Source: Propionibacteriales bacterium (GTDB lineage Bacteria > Actinomycetota > Actinomycetes > Propionibacteriales > Nocardioidaceae). Taken from it: a stretch of DNA of 64,000 nucleotides. Below are positions 27,371 through 35,089 of this stretch, piece after piece. The translations under genes were made by a program, and so were the position numbers. The DNA is taken from positions 620,001 to 684,000 of the forward strand of contig JAPLCB010000004.1 in NCBI GenBank assembly GCA_026392455.1. The letters run 5' to 3'. The notes under the pieces were generated by a model. That model searched no databases. It saw nothing but the letters and a program-made list of their open reading frames with translations, and was not told where the DNA came from. Numbering within the stretch: position 1 is the first letter of the stretch; every line of letters begins with the position of its first letter.

Positions 27371-28198
27371 TCAGCTCCCGGTGAAGTTCGCGGGCCGCTT
27401 CTCCAGGAAGGCGCGCGGCCCCTCCTTGGCGTCGTTCGACTTGAAGACCTCGGCGCCGACCTTGGCGTCGTCGGCCCAGCAGTCGTCCTCGTGCTTGCCC
27501 TCGGAGTCACGCATCGTCTTGAGGATCGCCTGGACGGCCAACGGCCCGTTCGCGGCGATCTTGTCGGCGATCTCGTGGGCCTTCGCCAGGGCCTCGCCGT
27601 CGGGGACGACGTGTCCGATCAGGCCGAGCTCCTTGGCCTCCGGGGCCAGGACGAGCCGGCCGGTGAGCAGCAGCTCGGCGGCGACCGTGTAGGGGATCTG
27701 GCGGGGCAGCCGGACGGCCGAGCCGCCGAGCGGGTACAGGCTCCACTTCGCCTCGGCCACACCGAACTTGGCCGACTCGCCGGCGACCCGGATGTCGGTG
27801 CCCTGGAGGATCTCGGTCCCGCCGGCGATCGCGGGTCCCTCGACCGCAGCGATCAGCGGCTTGGTGAGCCGGAAGCCCTTCAGCAGGCCCTTGAGGATGG
27901 TCGGGTCGAACTCACCGGAATCGAAGCTGTCACCCGGGGGCTTCTCGTTGGCGGTGGACAGGTCCATCCCCGCGCAGAAGTAGCCGCCGGCGCCGGTGAG
28001 GATGCAGACCCGGATCTCGGGGTCGGAGTTCACCCGGTCCCAGGCGTCCTCCATGATCCGCAGCATCTCCGACGAGAGCGCGTTGCGACGCTCGGGGCGG
28101 TTCATGGTCACGATGAGCTTGTGGCCGTCCTGCTCCACGATGCAGTCGGGAGTGGTCCGCGCAGGTGCGGTGCCTGTCGTAGGTGCTGTGTCCGTCAT
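27371..28198 (-). CDS. echA19: Enoyl-CoA hydratase EchA19
   Basis: A 275-residue crotonase. The oxyanion-hole motifs are [10 protein letters not shown] and [21 protein letters not shown] and the C-terminal [11 protein letters not shown] match the mycobacterial side-chain hydratase. EchA19 hydrates the side-chain enoyl-CoA of C24 sterol intermediates. It diverges from fadD19 as in M. tuberculosis (Rv3516/Rv3515c), with a KstR box between. The start has TAGCAT 7 bases upstream, suggesting a leaderless transcript. The first 20 residues are low-complexity (Thr/Ala/Pro). Confidence 0.88.
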   Translation of the reverse strand: MTDTAPTTGTAPARTTPDCIVEQDGHKLIVTMNRPERRNALSSEMLRIMEDAWDRVNSDPEIRVCILTGAGGYFCAGMDLSTANEKPPGDSFDSGEFDPTILKGLLKGFRLTKPLIAAVEGPAIAGGTEILQGTDIRVAGESAKFGVAEAKWSLYPLGGSAVRLPRQIPYTVAAELLLTGRLVLAPEAKELGLIGHVVPDGEALAKAHEIADKIAANGPLAVQAILKTMRDSEGKHEDDCWADDAKVGAEVFKSNDAKEGPRAFLEKRPANFTGS

Positions 28199-28205
28199 GC
28201 GGGGA

Positions 28206-28211
28206 ATGCTA
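28206..28211 (-). promoter_or_regulatory. echA19: -10 box for leaderless echA19 transcript
   Basis: TAGCAT on the minus strand, 7 bases before the ATG at 28198. The KstR operator begins 10 bases further upstream, inside the -35/-10 region. Confidence 0.5.
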
Positions 28212-28220
28212 GCCCTAAAC

Positions 28221-28234
28221 GAGAACGTGTTCTA
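28221..28234. promoter_or_regulatory. KstR operator between echA19 and fadD19
   Basis: GAGAACGTGTTCTA differs from TnnAACnnGTTnnA only at the first base. TAGTAT (28233-28238) overlaps it and is followed by 7 bases and the fadD19 ATG at 28246, again a leaderless, operator-overlapped promoter. Confidence 0.85.
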
Positions 28235-28245
28235 GTATCGCGGGC

Positions 28246-29904
28246 ATGGCCCTCAACATCGCTGACCTGTTCGAGCACGCCGTGGACGCGGCCCCTGACA
28301 AGCCCGCCGTGAAGGTGGGGGACCGCACGGTCACCTTCGCCGAGCTGGAGACCGAGTCCAACAAGCTCGCCCACTACCTGCAGTCCGAGGGCGTCAAGGC
28401 TGGCGACCACGTCGCGGTCTACGCCAAGAACAGCATCGAGCACGTGATCGGCGTCCTGGCGATCGTCAAGATCCGCGCAGTCAACATCAACGTGAACTAC
28501 CGCTACGTCGAGGGCGAGCTCAACTACCTCTTCGAGAACGCCGACGTCGTGGCGCTGATCGTCGAGCGGACCTACGCGCCGCTGGTCGCCAAGACCTTCC
28601 CGAACCACCCCAAGCTGCAGACCGTCGTGGTCGTTCCCGACGTGATCGAGCCGGACGACCAGTCCGACATCTCCGCCTTCGGCGGTGTCCTGTACGCCGA
28701 CGCGATCGCCGAGCAGAGCGACGAGCGGGACTTCGAGGAGCGCAGCGCCGACGACCTGCACATCATCTACACCGGCGGCACCACCGGTTTCCCCAAGGGC
28801 GTCATGTGGCGCCACGAGGACTTCTGGCGCACGCTCGGTGGGGGGATCGACTTCTACACCGGCGAGAAGCTGGACGAGTACGACCAGTCGAAGCAGGCTG
28901 CCCAGGACGGTCGGATGGTCACCTTCCCGCTCAGCCCGCTGATGCACGGTGGCGCCCAGGCCGGCCTGCTGATGCACCTGTTCGCGGGGCACCTGACCAT
29001 CCTGGAGCCGAAGTTCGACGCCCAGCGCACCTGGGAGCTGATCGACGAGAACGGCATCATGCTGATCTTCATGACCGGCGACGCGATGGCGCGGCCGCTG
29101 ATCGAGGAGTTCGAGCGCAAGGCCAAGACGGACTCGCCGTACAGCGGTGCCAGCCTGTTCGCGGTCTCGTCGAGCGCGGCGATCTTCAGCCCCGAGGTCA
29201 AGGAGCGCTGGATCGAGGCGCTGCCGAACCCGGTCTACACCGACTCGGTGGGCGCGTCGGAGACCGGGTTCCAAGGCATGGGCATGCAGGACAAGACGCA
29301 CATCTCCTCCGACGGTCCGGTCGTCGGCCTCGGGCCGAGCAGCGTCGTCCTCGACGAGAACAACCAGGTCCTCGACCTGGCCACCAACGTCGGCAAGATC
29401 GGCCGCCTCGGACGAGGCGGCTCGGTCCCGGTCGGCTACTACAAGGACGAGAAGAAGTCCGCCGAGACCTTCCTGGTCGTCGACGGCATGCGGATCTCGG
29501 TCCCCGGCGACTTCGCCCGGATCGAGGAGGACAACAAGGTCACCCTGCTCGGTCGCGGCTCCAACTGCGTCAACACCGGCGGCGAGAAGGTCTACCCCGA
29601 AGAGGTCGAGATGGCGATCAAGCGCCACCCGGCCGTGTACGACGTCCTGGTGGTCGGCATCCCCGACGAGAAGTTCGGCCAGGCGGTCGCTGCGGTGATC
29701 CAGCCGCGTGAGGGCGAGACCCTCGAGCTCGAGGAGCTGCGCGAGTACCTGCGCGAGTTCCTGTCCGGCTACAAGCTTCCGCGGACGATGACCCTCGTCC
29801 CCGAGATTCCGCGCAATGCCACCGGCAAGGCGCAGTACCCCCGTGCCAAGGAGCTTCTGCTCGAGGCCAAGGCATCCCAGAACACTGAAGGAGCTCACAT
29901 CTAA
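28246..29904 (+). CDS. fadD19: Sterol side-chain CoA ligase FadD19
   Basis: A 552-residue AMP-forming ligase. The P-loop YTGGTTGFPKGVMWR followed by EDFWRTLGGG is characteristic of FadD19. VGASETGFQGMG, GRGSNCVNTGGEKVYPEEVE and the A10 lysine in NATGKAQYPRAK complete the ANL motifs. FadD19 activates C26/C27 steroid carboxylates and is required for C24-branched sterol side chains. It is divergent from echA19, has an overlapping KstR operator, and its stop overlaps the next ATG by one base (TAATG), coupling it to the flavoprotein at 29904. Confidence 0.92.
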   Translation: MALNIADLFEHAVDAAPDKPAVKVGDRTVTFAELETESNKLAHYLQSEGVKAGDHVAVYAKNSIEHVIGVLAIVKIRAVNINVNYRYVEGELNYLFENADVVALIVERTYAPLVAKTFPNHPKLQTVVVVPDVIEPDDQSDISAFGGVLYADAIAEQSDERDFEERSADDLHIIYTGGTTGFPKGVMWRHEDFWRTLGGGIDFYTGEKLDEYDQSKQAAQDGRMVTFPLSPLMHGGAQAGLLMHLFAGHLTILEPKFDAQRTWELIDENGIMLIFMTGDAMARPLIEEFERKAKTDSPYSGASLFAVSSSAAIFSPEVKERWIEALPNPVYTDSVGASETGFQGMGMQDKTHISSDGPVVGLGPSSVVLDENNQVLDLATNVGKIGRLGRGGSVPVGYYKDEKKSAETFLVVDGMRISVPGDFARIEEDNKVTLLGRGSNCVNTGGEKVYPEEVEMAIKRHPAVYDVLVVGIPDEKFGQAVAAVIQPREGETLELEELREYLREFLSGYKLPRTMTLVPEIPRNATGKAQYPRAKELLLEAKASQNTEGAHI

Positions 29905-30998
29905 TGCGTACCGAACTCTGCGAGCGGCTCGGCATCGAGTACCCGATCTTCGCGTTCACCCCGTCGGAGAAGGTCGCCGCTGCGGTCTCCCGCGCCGGCG
30001 GCCTGGGCGTGCTCGGGGCGGTCCGGTTCAACGACGCCAGCGAGCTCGACGAGACGCTGACCTGGATGGACGAGAACACCGACGGCAAGCCGTACGGCGT
30101 CGACATCGTGATGCCGATGAAGATCCCCACCGAGGGCAAGTCGGTGGACCTCAAGGAGCTGATCCCCGGCGAGCACGTCACCTTCGTCGAGGAGACGCTG
30201 CGCAAGCTGGGCGTCCCGCCGCTGCCGGAGGGCGAGGGTCGCGAAGGTGTCCTCGGCTGGCTGCACTCGACTGCGCGGTCGCACGTGGACGTCGCCCTGC
30301 AGCACCGCCCGGTGCTGATCGCGAACGCGCTGGGCACCCCGCCGAAGGACGTCATCGACCTCGCTCACGAGCACGGCGTCCTGGTGGCTGCGCTCGCTGG
30401 GGCGGCCAAGCACGCTGCCAGCCACGTCGCCAACGGTGTCGACATCATCGTCTCCCAGGGCTACGAGGCCGGTGGTCACACCGGTGAGATCGCGAGCATG
30501 GTGCTGACCCCCGAGATCGTCGACGCCGTCGACGTACCGGTGCTCGCCGCCGGCGGCATCGGCTGCGGGCGTCAGGTCGCCGCGTCGCTGGCCCTGGGAG
30601 CCCAGGGCGTCTGGACCGGCTCGCTGTGGCTCACCGTCGCCGAGTACGACCTCGGTCAGAGCGACGTCATCCAGCGGGCCCTGCTCAAGGCGGGTTCCGG
30701 CGACACCGTCCGCAGCCGGGTCTACACCGGCAAGCCGGCCCGACTGCTGAAGAACAAGTGGACCGCTGCGTGGGAGGAGGAGGGTGCACCGGCGCCGCTC
30801 CCGATGCCGTTGCAGAACCTGCTGGTCTCCGAGGCCCACAACCGGATGAGCATCGCCGCCGACGCCGACGTCGTGGCGATGCCGGCCGGCCAGATCATCG
30901 GCCGCACCAACGAGGTCAAGCCGGTCGCCCAGGTGATGGCCGAGCTGATCGCCGAGTACGAGGAGACCGTCGCCCGTCTGGAGAAGATCCGGGGCTGA
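29904..30998 (+). CDS. Nitronate-monooxygenase-fold flavoprotein, partner of FadD19
   Basis: A 364-residue FMN barrel of the 2-nitropropane dioxygenase family, with RAGGLGVLGAVRF near the N-terminus and the phosphate motif SQGYEAGGHTGE around residue 192. It is a distant paralogue of ipdC at 6016. The one-base overlap with fadD19 and their shared KstR operator imply a role in sterol side-chain metabolism, probably as an enoyl reductase or dehydrogenase rather than a nitronate oxidase. That function is inference from context. Confidence 0.82.
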   Translation: MRTELCERLGIEYPIFAFTPSEKVAAAVSRAGGLGVLGAVRFNDASELDETLTWMDENTDGKPYGVDIVMPMKIPTEGKSVDLKELIPGEHVTFVEETLRKLGVPPLPEGEGREGVLGWLHSTARSHVDVALQHRPVLIANALGTPPKDVIDLAHEHGVLVAALAGAAKHAASHVANGVDIIVSQGYEAGGHTGEIASMVLTPEIVDAVDVPVLAAGGIGCGRQVAASLALGAQGVWTGSLWLTVAEYDLGQSDVIQRALLKAGSGDTVRSRVYTGKPARLLKNKWTAAWEEEGAPAPLPMPLQNLLVSEAHNRMSIAADADVVAMPAGQIIGRTNEVKPVAQVMAELIAEYEETVARLEKIRG

Positions 30999-31124
30999 GG
31001 TTTCGAGGCTCACTGCGTTCGCACCTCAACCGGCACCTGCTGGTTGAGGTGCGGTCGTTTTGCGTTCGCACCTCAACCGGCACTGCTGGTTGAGGTGCGG
31101 TCGGTCTGCGACCGCCTCGAAACC
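30999..31124. repeat. Intergenic element: two hairpins inside an inverted repeat
   Basis: GGTTTCGAGGC (30999-31009) and GCCTCGAAACC (31114-31124) enclose two near-identical hairpins, each made from GCACCTCAACC and GGTTGAGGTGC (31021-31031 with 31042-31052; 31068-31078 with 31088-31098). It directly follows the flavoprotein stop and may also end transcription. The same end motifs recur at 34833-35060 and 37753-37789. Confidence 0.85.
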
Positions 31125-31149
31125 CGGTGACGCCGACGCTGGGGCCTCG

Positions 31150-31155
31150 TACCCT
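31150..31155 (+). promoter_or_regulatory. -10 box for leaderless LysE-family transcript
   Basis: TACCCT is followed by 6 bases and the GTG start at 31162, with no ribosome site. Confidence 0.45.
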
Positions 31156-31161
31156 GGGAGC

Positions 31162-31794
31162 GTGCTCACCTCCCCGGAACTGACCCACTACGCGGCCTTC
31201 ACCGGCGCGGCGATCCTGATCGTGCTGCTGCCCGGTCCGGACACGTTGGTCGTCGTCAGGAGCATCCTGCGGGGTGGTCGCCGCCAGGGCGTCCTGACGG
31301 CACTGGGCAACCTCGTCGGGCTGACCATCTGGGTCACCGGCGCCGTGCTCGGCATCACTGCGCTGCTGCACGCCAGCGAGGTCGGGTACAACCTGCTGCG
31401 CATCGTCGGCGCGTGCTACCTGGTCTACCTCGGCGTTCAGGCGTGGCGCTCGCGCGGGCGGGTCGAGGACGAGGACGGTGCTGAGGGACGGGGCGGCGGC
31501 GTCCTGGGAACGGGCTTCAAGGCCGGGATCCTGACCAACCTGTTCAACCCGAAGGTCGGTGTCTTCTTCGTGACATTCCTGCCCGGCTTCGTGCCGGACG
31601 GGGCCGCGGTCGGTCCGACCACGGCAGCGTTCGGCCTGATCTTCGTGCTGCTGACGGCGCTGTACTGGCTGGCGCTGCTGGGGATCGCCGAGCGGGTCCG
31701 GAGCTGGATGAGCACGCCGGCGATCCGCCGCCGGATGGATGTCGCCACAGCCGGGGTCCTGGTGGCGTTCGGGCTCCGACTCGCGACCGAATGA
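31162..31794 (+). CDS. LysE/RhtB-family amino-acid exporter
   Basis: A 210-residue membrane protein with about six hydrophobic segments. The family signature is LPGPDTLVVVRSILRGGRRQG near residue 25, and the second repeat has FKAGILTNLFNPKVGVFFVTFLP. LysE/RhtB proteins export amino acids such as lysine, homoserine or threonine across the inner membrane. I chose GTG 31162 because the upstream frame runs through the hairpin element and the -10 box. A poorly conserved acidic loop (VEDEDGAEGRGGG) separates the halves. The substrate is unknown and there is no tie to the sterol genes. Confidence 0.85.
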   Translation: MLTSPELTHYAAFTGAAILIVLLPGPDTLVVVRSILRGGRRQGVLTALGNLVGLTIWVTGAVLGITALLHASEVGYNLLRIVGACYLVYLGVQAWRSRGRVEDEDGAEGRGGGVLGTGFKAGILTNLFNPKVGVFFVTFLPGFVPDGAAVGPTTAAFGLIFVLLTALYWLALLGIAERVRSWMSTPAIRRRMDVATAGVLVAFGLRLATE

Positions 31795-31807
31795 CCCCCG
31801 GATGACC

Positions 31808-31813
31808 TAGGGT
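31808..31813 (+). promoter_or_regulatory. -10 box for leaderless propeller-protein transcript
   Basis: TAGGGT, then 6 bases, then ATG at 31820. Confidence 0.5.
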
Positions 31814-31819
31814 CGGGGG

Positions 31820-33316
31820 ATGGTCGTCCTGAACCCCTCCGCAGGTCGTAGGTCTGCAGTCCGTCGTCTCCTGGCGGTCTGCGCCGTGGCTGCCCTGCTG
31901 CTCGCCGGAGTCGTCGTCGCGTCGACGTTCAACGCGCAAGGAGCGACCGGCCCGTTCCCGGTCCCGGTCGCCCGCTGCGGGCCGGGATCGCTGCCGGAGA
32001 CCTCCACCCAGGGCCGGGTCCCCGCCGCGGACTACACCTCCGGCCGGGTCAAGCAGGGGTACCGCTGCAACACCGTCCAGGTCAGCCACCAGGGCTCCTC
32101 GGGCGGCTTCAAGACGTTGCGGTACACCGATTCCGCCGGGCACACCTGCGCGTTCTACGACTCCACGCTGACGCTGCCGCGCGACGTCGTCTCCAACACC
32201 CTCTCGGGTGACGGGCTCGGTGTGGTCGTGCTGGACATGACCGATCCGTCGAAGCCCCGCAGGACCGCGAACCTGACCTCGGTCGGCATGCTCAGCCCGC
32301 ACGAGTCGCTGCTGGTCAATCCCCGCCGGGGCCTCCTGGTCGGGGTGATGGGAACCGCTGCCACCGCTCCGGGCATCCTCGACGTGTACGACGTCAAGAC
32401 CGACTGCCGCAAGCCGAAGCTGCTCTCGTCGTCGCTTTCCGGCATCTTCGGCCACGAGAGCGGGTTCTCCCCGGACGGCAACACCTACTACGTCGCCGGT
32501 GCGGCCGGGTTCAGCCTCACCGCTGTCGACCTGGTCGACCCGCGCAAGCCGAAGATCCTGTTCACCCAGAGCGGTGTCGTCTACCACGGGCTCCGGCTCT
32601 CCAACGACGGTCGGACCATGTACGTGGCCAACATCGGCGAGCCCGGTCCGGGCGGCATCACCGGCGCTGGGTTGCGGATCCTGGACGTGAGCCAGATCCA
32701 GGACCGCAAGCCCAAGCCCAAGGTTCCGGTGCTCTCGTCCATCACCTGGCGTGAGGCCTCCATCCCGCAGGTCGCCGAGCCGTTCGTGAGCGACGGGCAC
32801 AAGTACGTCCTCGAGGTCGACGAGTTCGTGGACCTGTTCAGCTTCAAGGGACTGGTCGACGTCTTCCACTCGCCGGTCGGAGCAGCTCGGATCATCAACG
32901 TGGACGACCCGCGGCACCCCCGGGTGGTCAGCGACATCCGGCTCAAGGTGCACCAGCCCGACCAGCGCACCGGTCCGCAGCTCCAGGACCCGGTGGCCGC
33001 GTTCCCGGCCCAGGGATACGCCGGTCACTACTGCGGCCTCCCGACCCGCAACAACCCGAAGATCGCCGGCTGCTCGATGATCATGTCCGGGCTGAGGCTG
33101 TTCGACATCCGCGACGTCTACCACCCCAAGGAGGTCGGCTACTTCAACAAGCCGGTCCCGGCGATCAACAAGCTGGCACTGATCCCGGCGATCGGGGCGT
33201 ACGCGATGTCGCAGCCGGCGTGGGACCTGAAGAACAACTCCGTCTGGTACACCGACGCAAACTCGGGCTTCTACGTGGTGCGCCTGACCAACGGGGTCGA
33301 GAAGCTCCTGCACTGA
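31820..33316 (+). CDS. Secreted LVIVD-type beta-propeller protein, copy 1
   Basis: A 498-residue exported protein: Arg-rich N-terminus, hydrophobic segment LLAVCAVAALLLAGVVVAS, then CGPGSLPETSTQGRVP. Repeated strands such as GVVVLDMTDPSKPRRTANL, AVDLVDPRKPKI and IINVDDPRHPRVVSDI match LVIVD-like propeller blades, and conserved His residues occur in SPHESLLV, GHESGFSPDG and VYHGLRL. Four conserved cysteines may form disulfides. The next gene is a close tandem paralogue. Function unknown; it is probably a surface binding or enzymatic propeller. Confidence 0.75.
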   Translation: MVVLNPSAGRRSAVRRLLAVCAVAALLLAGVVVASTFNAQGATGPFPVPVARCGPGSLPETSTQGRVPAADYTSGRVKQGYRCNTVQVSHQGSSGGFKTLRYTDSAGHTCAFYDSTLTLPRDVVSNTLSGDGLGVVVLDMTDPSKPRRTANLTSVGMLSPHESLLVNPRRGLLVGVMGTAATAPGILDVYDVKTDCRKPKLLSSSLSGIFGHESGFSPDGNTYYVAGAAGFSLTAVDLVDPRKPKILFTQSGVVYHGLRLSNDGRTMYVANIGEPGPGGITGAGLRILDVSQIQDRKPKPKVPVLSSITWREASIPQVAEPFVSDGHKYVLEVDEFVDLFSFKGLVDVFHSPVGAARIINVDDPRHPRVVSDIRLKVHQPDQRTGPQLQDPVAAFPAQGYAGHYCGLPTRNNPKIAGCSMIMSGLRLFDIRDVYHPKEVGYFNKPVPAINKLALIPAIGAYAMSQPAWDLKNNSVWYTDANSGFYVVRLTNGVEKLLH

Positions 33317-33370
33317 TCAACCAGGCGCCGCAGCGACGTAGCGCCGGCGCTGCTGGGTCGTTGAGCAGGC

Positions 33371-34831
33371 ATGGTCGTCTCTCACCGTGCTGCCGCGAGG
33401 ATCTCCGCGCTGCGCCGTCTGCTCCTGGTCGCCGTTCTCTGCCTCGGACTGGGGGCGTCGTGGTCGCTGTCGAGCGCGTCCTCGGCCGAGGACCTGGGAC
33501 GGGTCCCGGTGCCGGTCGCGGACTGCGGTCCCGGCTCGTTGCCGGAGACCTCCACCCAGGGACGCGTCCCGAAGGAGGACTTCACCTCCGGGCGCTACCT
33601 GCAGGGCTACCTCTGCAACACCGCCGACGTGGCTACCGAAGGCGTCAGCGGCGGCTTCAAGGCCCTGCGCTACACCGATGCCCAGGGCAACACCTGTGCG
33701 TTCTACGACTCGACCTCGTTGGTGCCTCCGACATCGACCCTGACCAACCTGCTCACCGGCGCGGGGATCGGCGTCGTCGTCCTGGACATGAACGACCCGG
33801 CGCACCCGCGGCGGACCGCGACGTTGAAGTCCCCGGCGATGCTCAGCCCGCACGAGTCGCTGCTGGTCAACGAGAAGCGTGGTCTCCTGATGGCAACGCT
33901 CGGCACCCTGGCCACCGCGCCCGGCATCCTGGACCTGTACGACGTGAAGACCGACTGCCGACGCCCGAAGCTGCTCTCCAGCACCCCGTCGGCCGTGCTC
34001 GGCCACGAGAGCGGGTTCTCGCCGGACGGCAACACCGTCTATGCGGGTAGCACGATCTACACCTTGGCCGCGATCGACGTCAGCAACCCCAAGCTGCCCA
34101 AGACTCTCTTCACCGAGCTGAACGTCCAGTACCACGGGTTGCGGGTCTCCGACGACGGCAACACCTTGTACGCCGCGCACATCGGCGAACCCGGCCCGAA
34201 CTTCATCTCCGGTGGCGGTCTGCGGATCATCGACGTCAGCCAGATCCAGGCCCGGGTGAAGAACCCGAAGGCGCCGGTGCTGGCGACGATGACCTGGCGC
34301 GGTTCGTCGATCCCGCAGGTCGCCCAGCCGTTCACCCGCGACGGGCACCAGTACCTGCTCGAGGTCGACGAGTTCGTCGACCTGTTCTCCTTCTCCGGCC
34401 TCTCCGACATCCAGAACTCGCCGGTCGGGGCGGCCCGGATCATCAACGTGGACGACCCGCGGAACCCGTTCCTGGTCTCGGACATCCGGTTGCAGGTGCA
34501 CCAGCCCGACGACCACGCCGGTGAGCAGACCAAGGATCCCGGCGGCGCCGACCCGCTCGGCGGGTACGCCGGCCACTACTGCAGCGTGCCGACGCGGGAC
34601 AACCCGAACATCGCGGGCTGCTCGATGATCGCTTCGGGTCTGCGGTTGTTCGACATCCGCGACGTCGAGCACCCCCGCGAGCTCGGCTACTTCAACAAGC
34701 CGACCAAGGAGGGTGGCGCGGCGTTCTCGCAGCCTGCGTGGGACCCGGCCAGCAACACGGTCTGGTACACCGACGACCGCACCGGGTTCCACGTCGTCCG
34801 ACTCACCAACGGCCTGCAGGACCTCTTCTGA
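33371..34831 (+). CDS. Secreted LVIVD-type beta-propeller protein, copy 2
   Basis: A 486-residue paralogue of the preceding gene, colinear over the mature length: CGPGSLPETSTQGRVP, HESLLVNEKRGLL, GHESGFSPDGNT, LEVDEFVDLFSFSGL and GCSMIASGLRLFDIRDV are nearly shared. The signal-peptide region differs (LLLVAVLCLGLGASWSLSSAS). A gap of 54 bases containing a GC-rich AGCGCCGGCGCT palindrome separates the two, and a run of 32-nt repeats follows the stop. The conserved His and Cys positions suggest both copies keep the same activity. No function can be assigned. Confidence 0.75.
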   Translation: MVVSHRAAARISALRRLLLVAVLCLGLGASWSLSSASSAEDLGRVPVPVADCGPGSLPETSTQGRVPKEDFTSGRYLQGYLCNTADVATEGVSGGFKALRYTDAQGNTCAFYDSTSLVPPTSTLTNLLTGAGIGVVVLDMNDPAHPRRTATLKSPAMLSPHESLLVNEKRGLLMATLGTLATAPGILDLYDVKTDCRRPKLLSSTPSAVLGHESGFSPDGNTVYAGSTIYTLAAIDVSNPKLPKTLFTELNVQYHGLRVSDDGNTLYAAHIGEPGPNFISGGGLRIIDVSQIQARVKNPKAPVLATMTWRGSSIPQVAQPFTRDGHQYLLEVDEFVDLFSFSGLSDIQNSPVGAARIINVDDPRNPFLVSDIRLQVHQPDDHAGEQTKDPGGADPLGGYAGHYCSVPTRDNPNIAGCSMIASGLRLFDIRDVEHPRELGYFNKPTKEGGAAFSQPAWDPASNTVWYTDDRTGFHVVRLTNGLQDLF

Positions 34832-34832
34832 G

Positions 34833-34980
34833 GGTCGAGGTGCGAGCTTCGGCTCCGAGTTGCTGGTTGAGGTGCGAGCGTCGGCTTCGGGTTGCTGGTT
34901 GAGGTGCGAGCGTCGGCTTCGGGTTGCTGGTTGAGGTGCGAGCGTCGGCTTCGGGTTGCTGGTTGAGGTGCGAGCGTAGC
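34833..34980 (+). repeat. 32-nt tandem repeat array, about 4.6 copies
   Basis: Units begin at 34833, 34865, 34897, 34929 and 34961. Copies 2-4 are identical over 32 bases and begin GGTTGAGGTGCGAGCGTCGG; copy 1 has several changes and copy 5 is partial. There are no spacers, so it is not CRISPR. GCCTCGAAACC and ATTTCGAGGC (about 34982-35031) follow as an inverted pair, linking the array to the intergenic element family. The whole 258-base gap to the fadD17 stop holds no gene. Confidence 0.92.
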
Positions 34981-35089
34981 GAGCCTCGAAACCCGCTGAG
35001 CCTCTGTGTTCACGTCACCAGATTTCGAGGCACCCGCTAGCGCGGCTGCACCTCAATCAGCAGAAGAGCCGGGCGCGGCTGCCCCTCCA

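Noticed and set aside
34833-34980. CRISPR array
   Set aside because: Repeats are directly contiguous with no spacers and there are no cas genes nearby.
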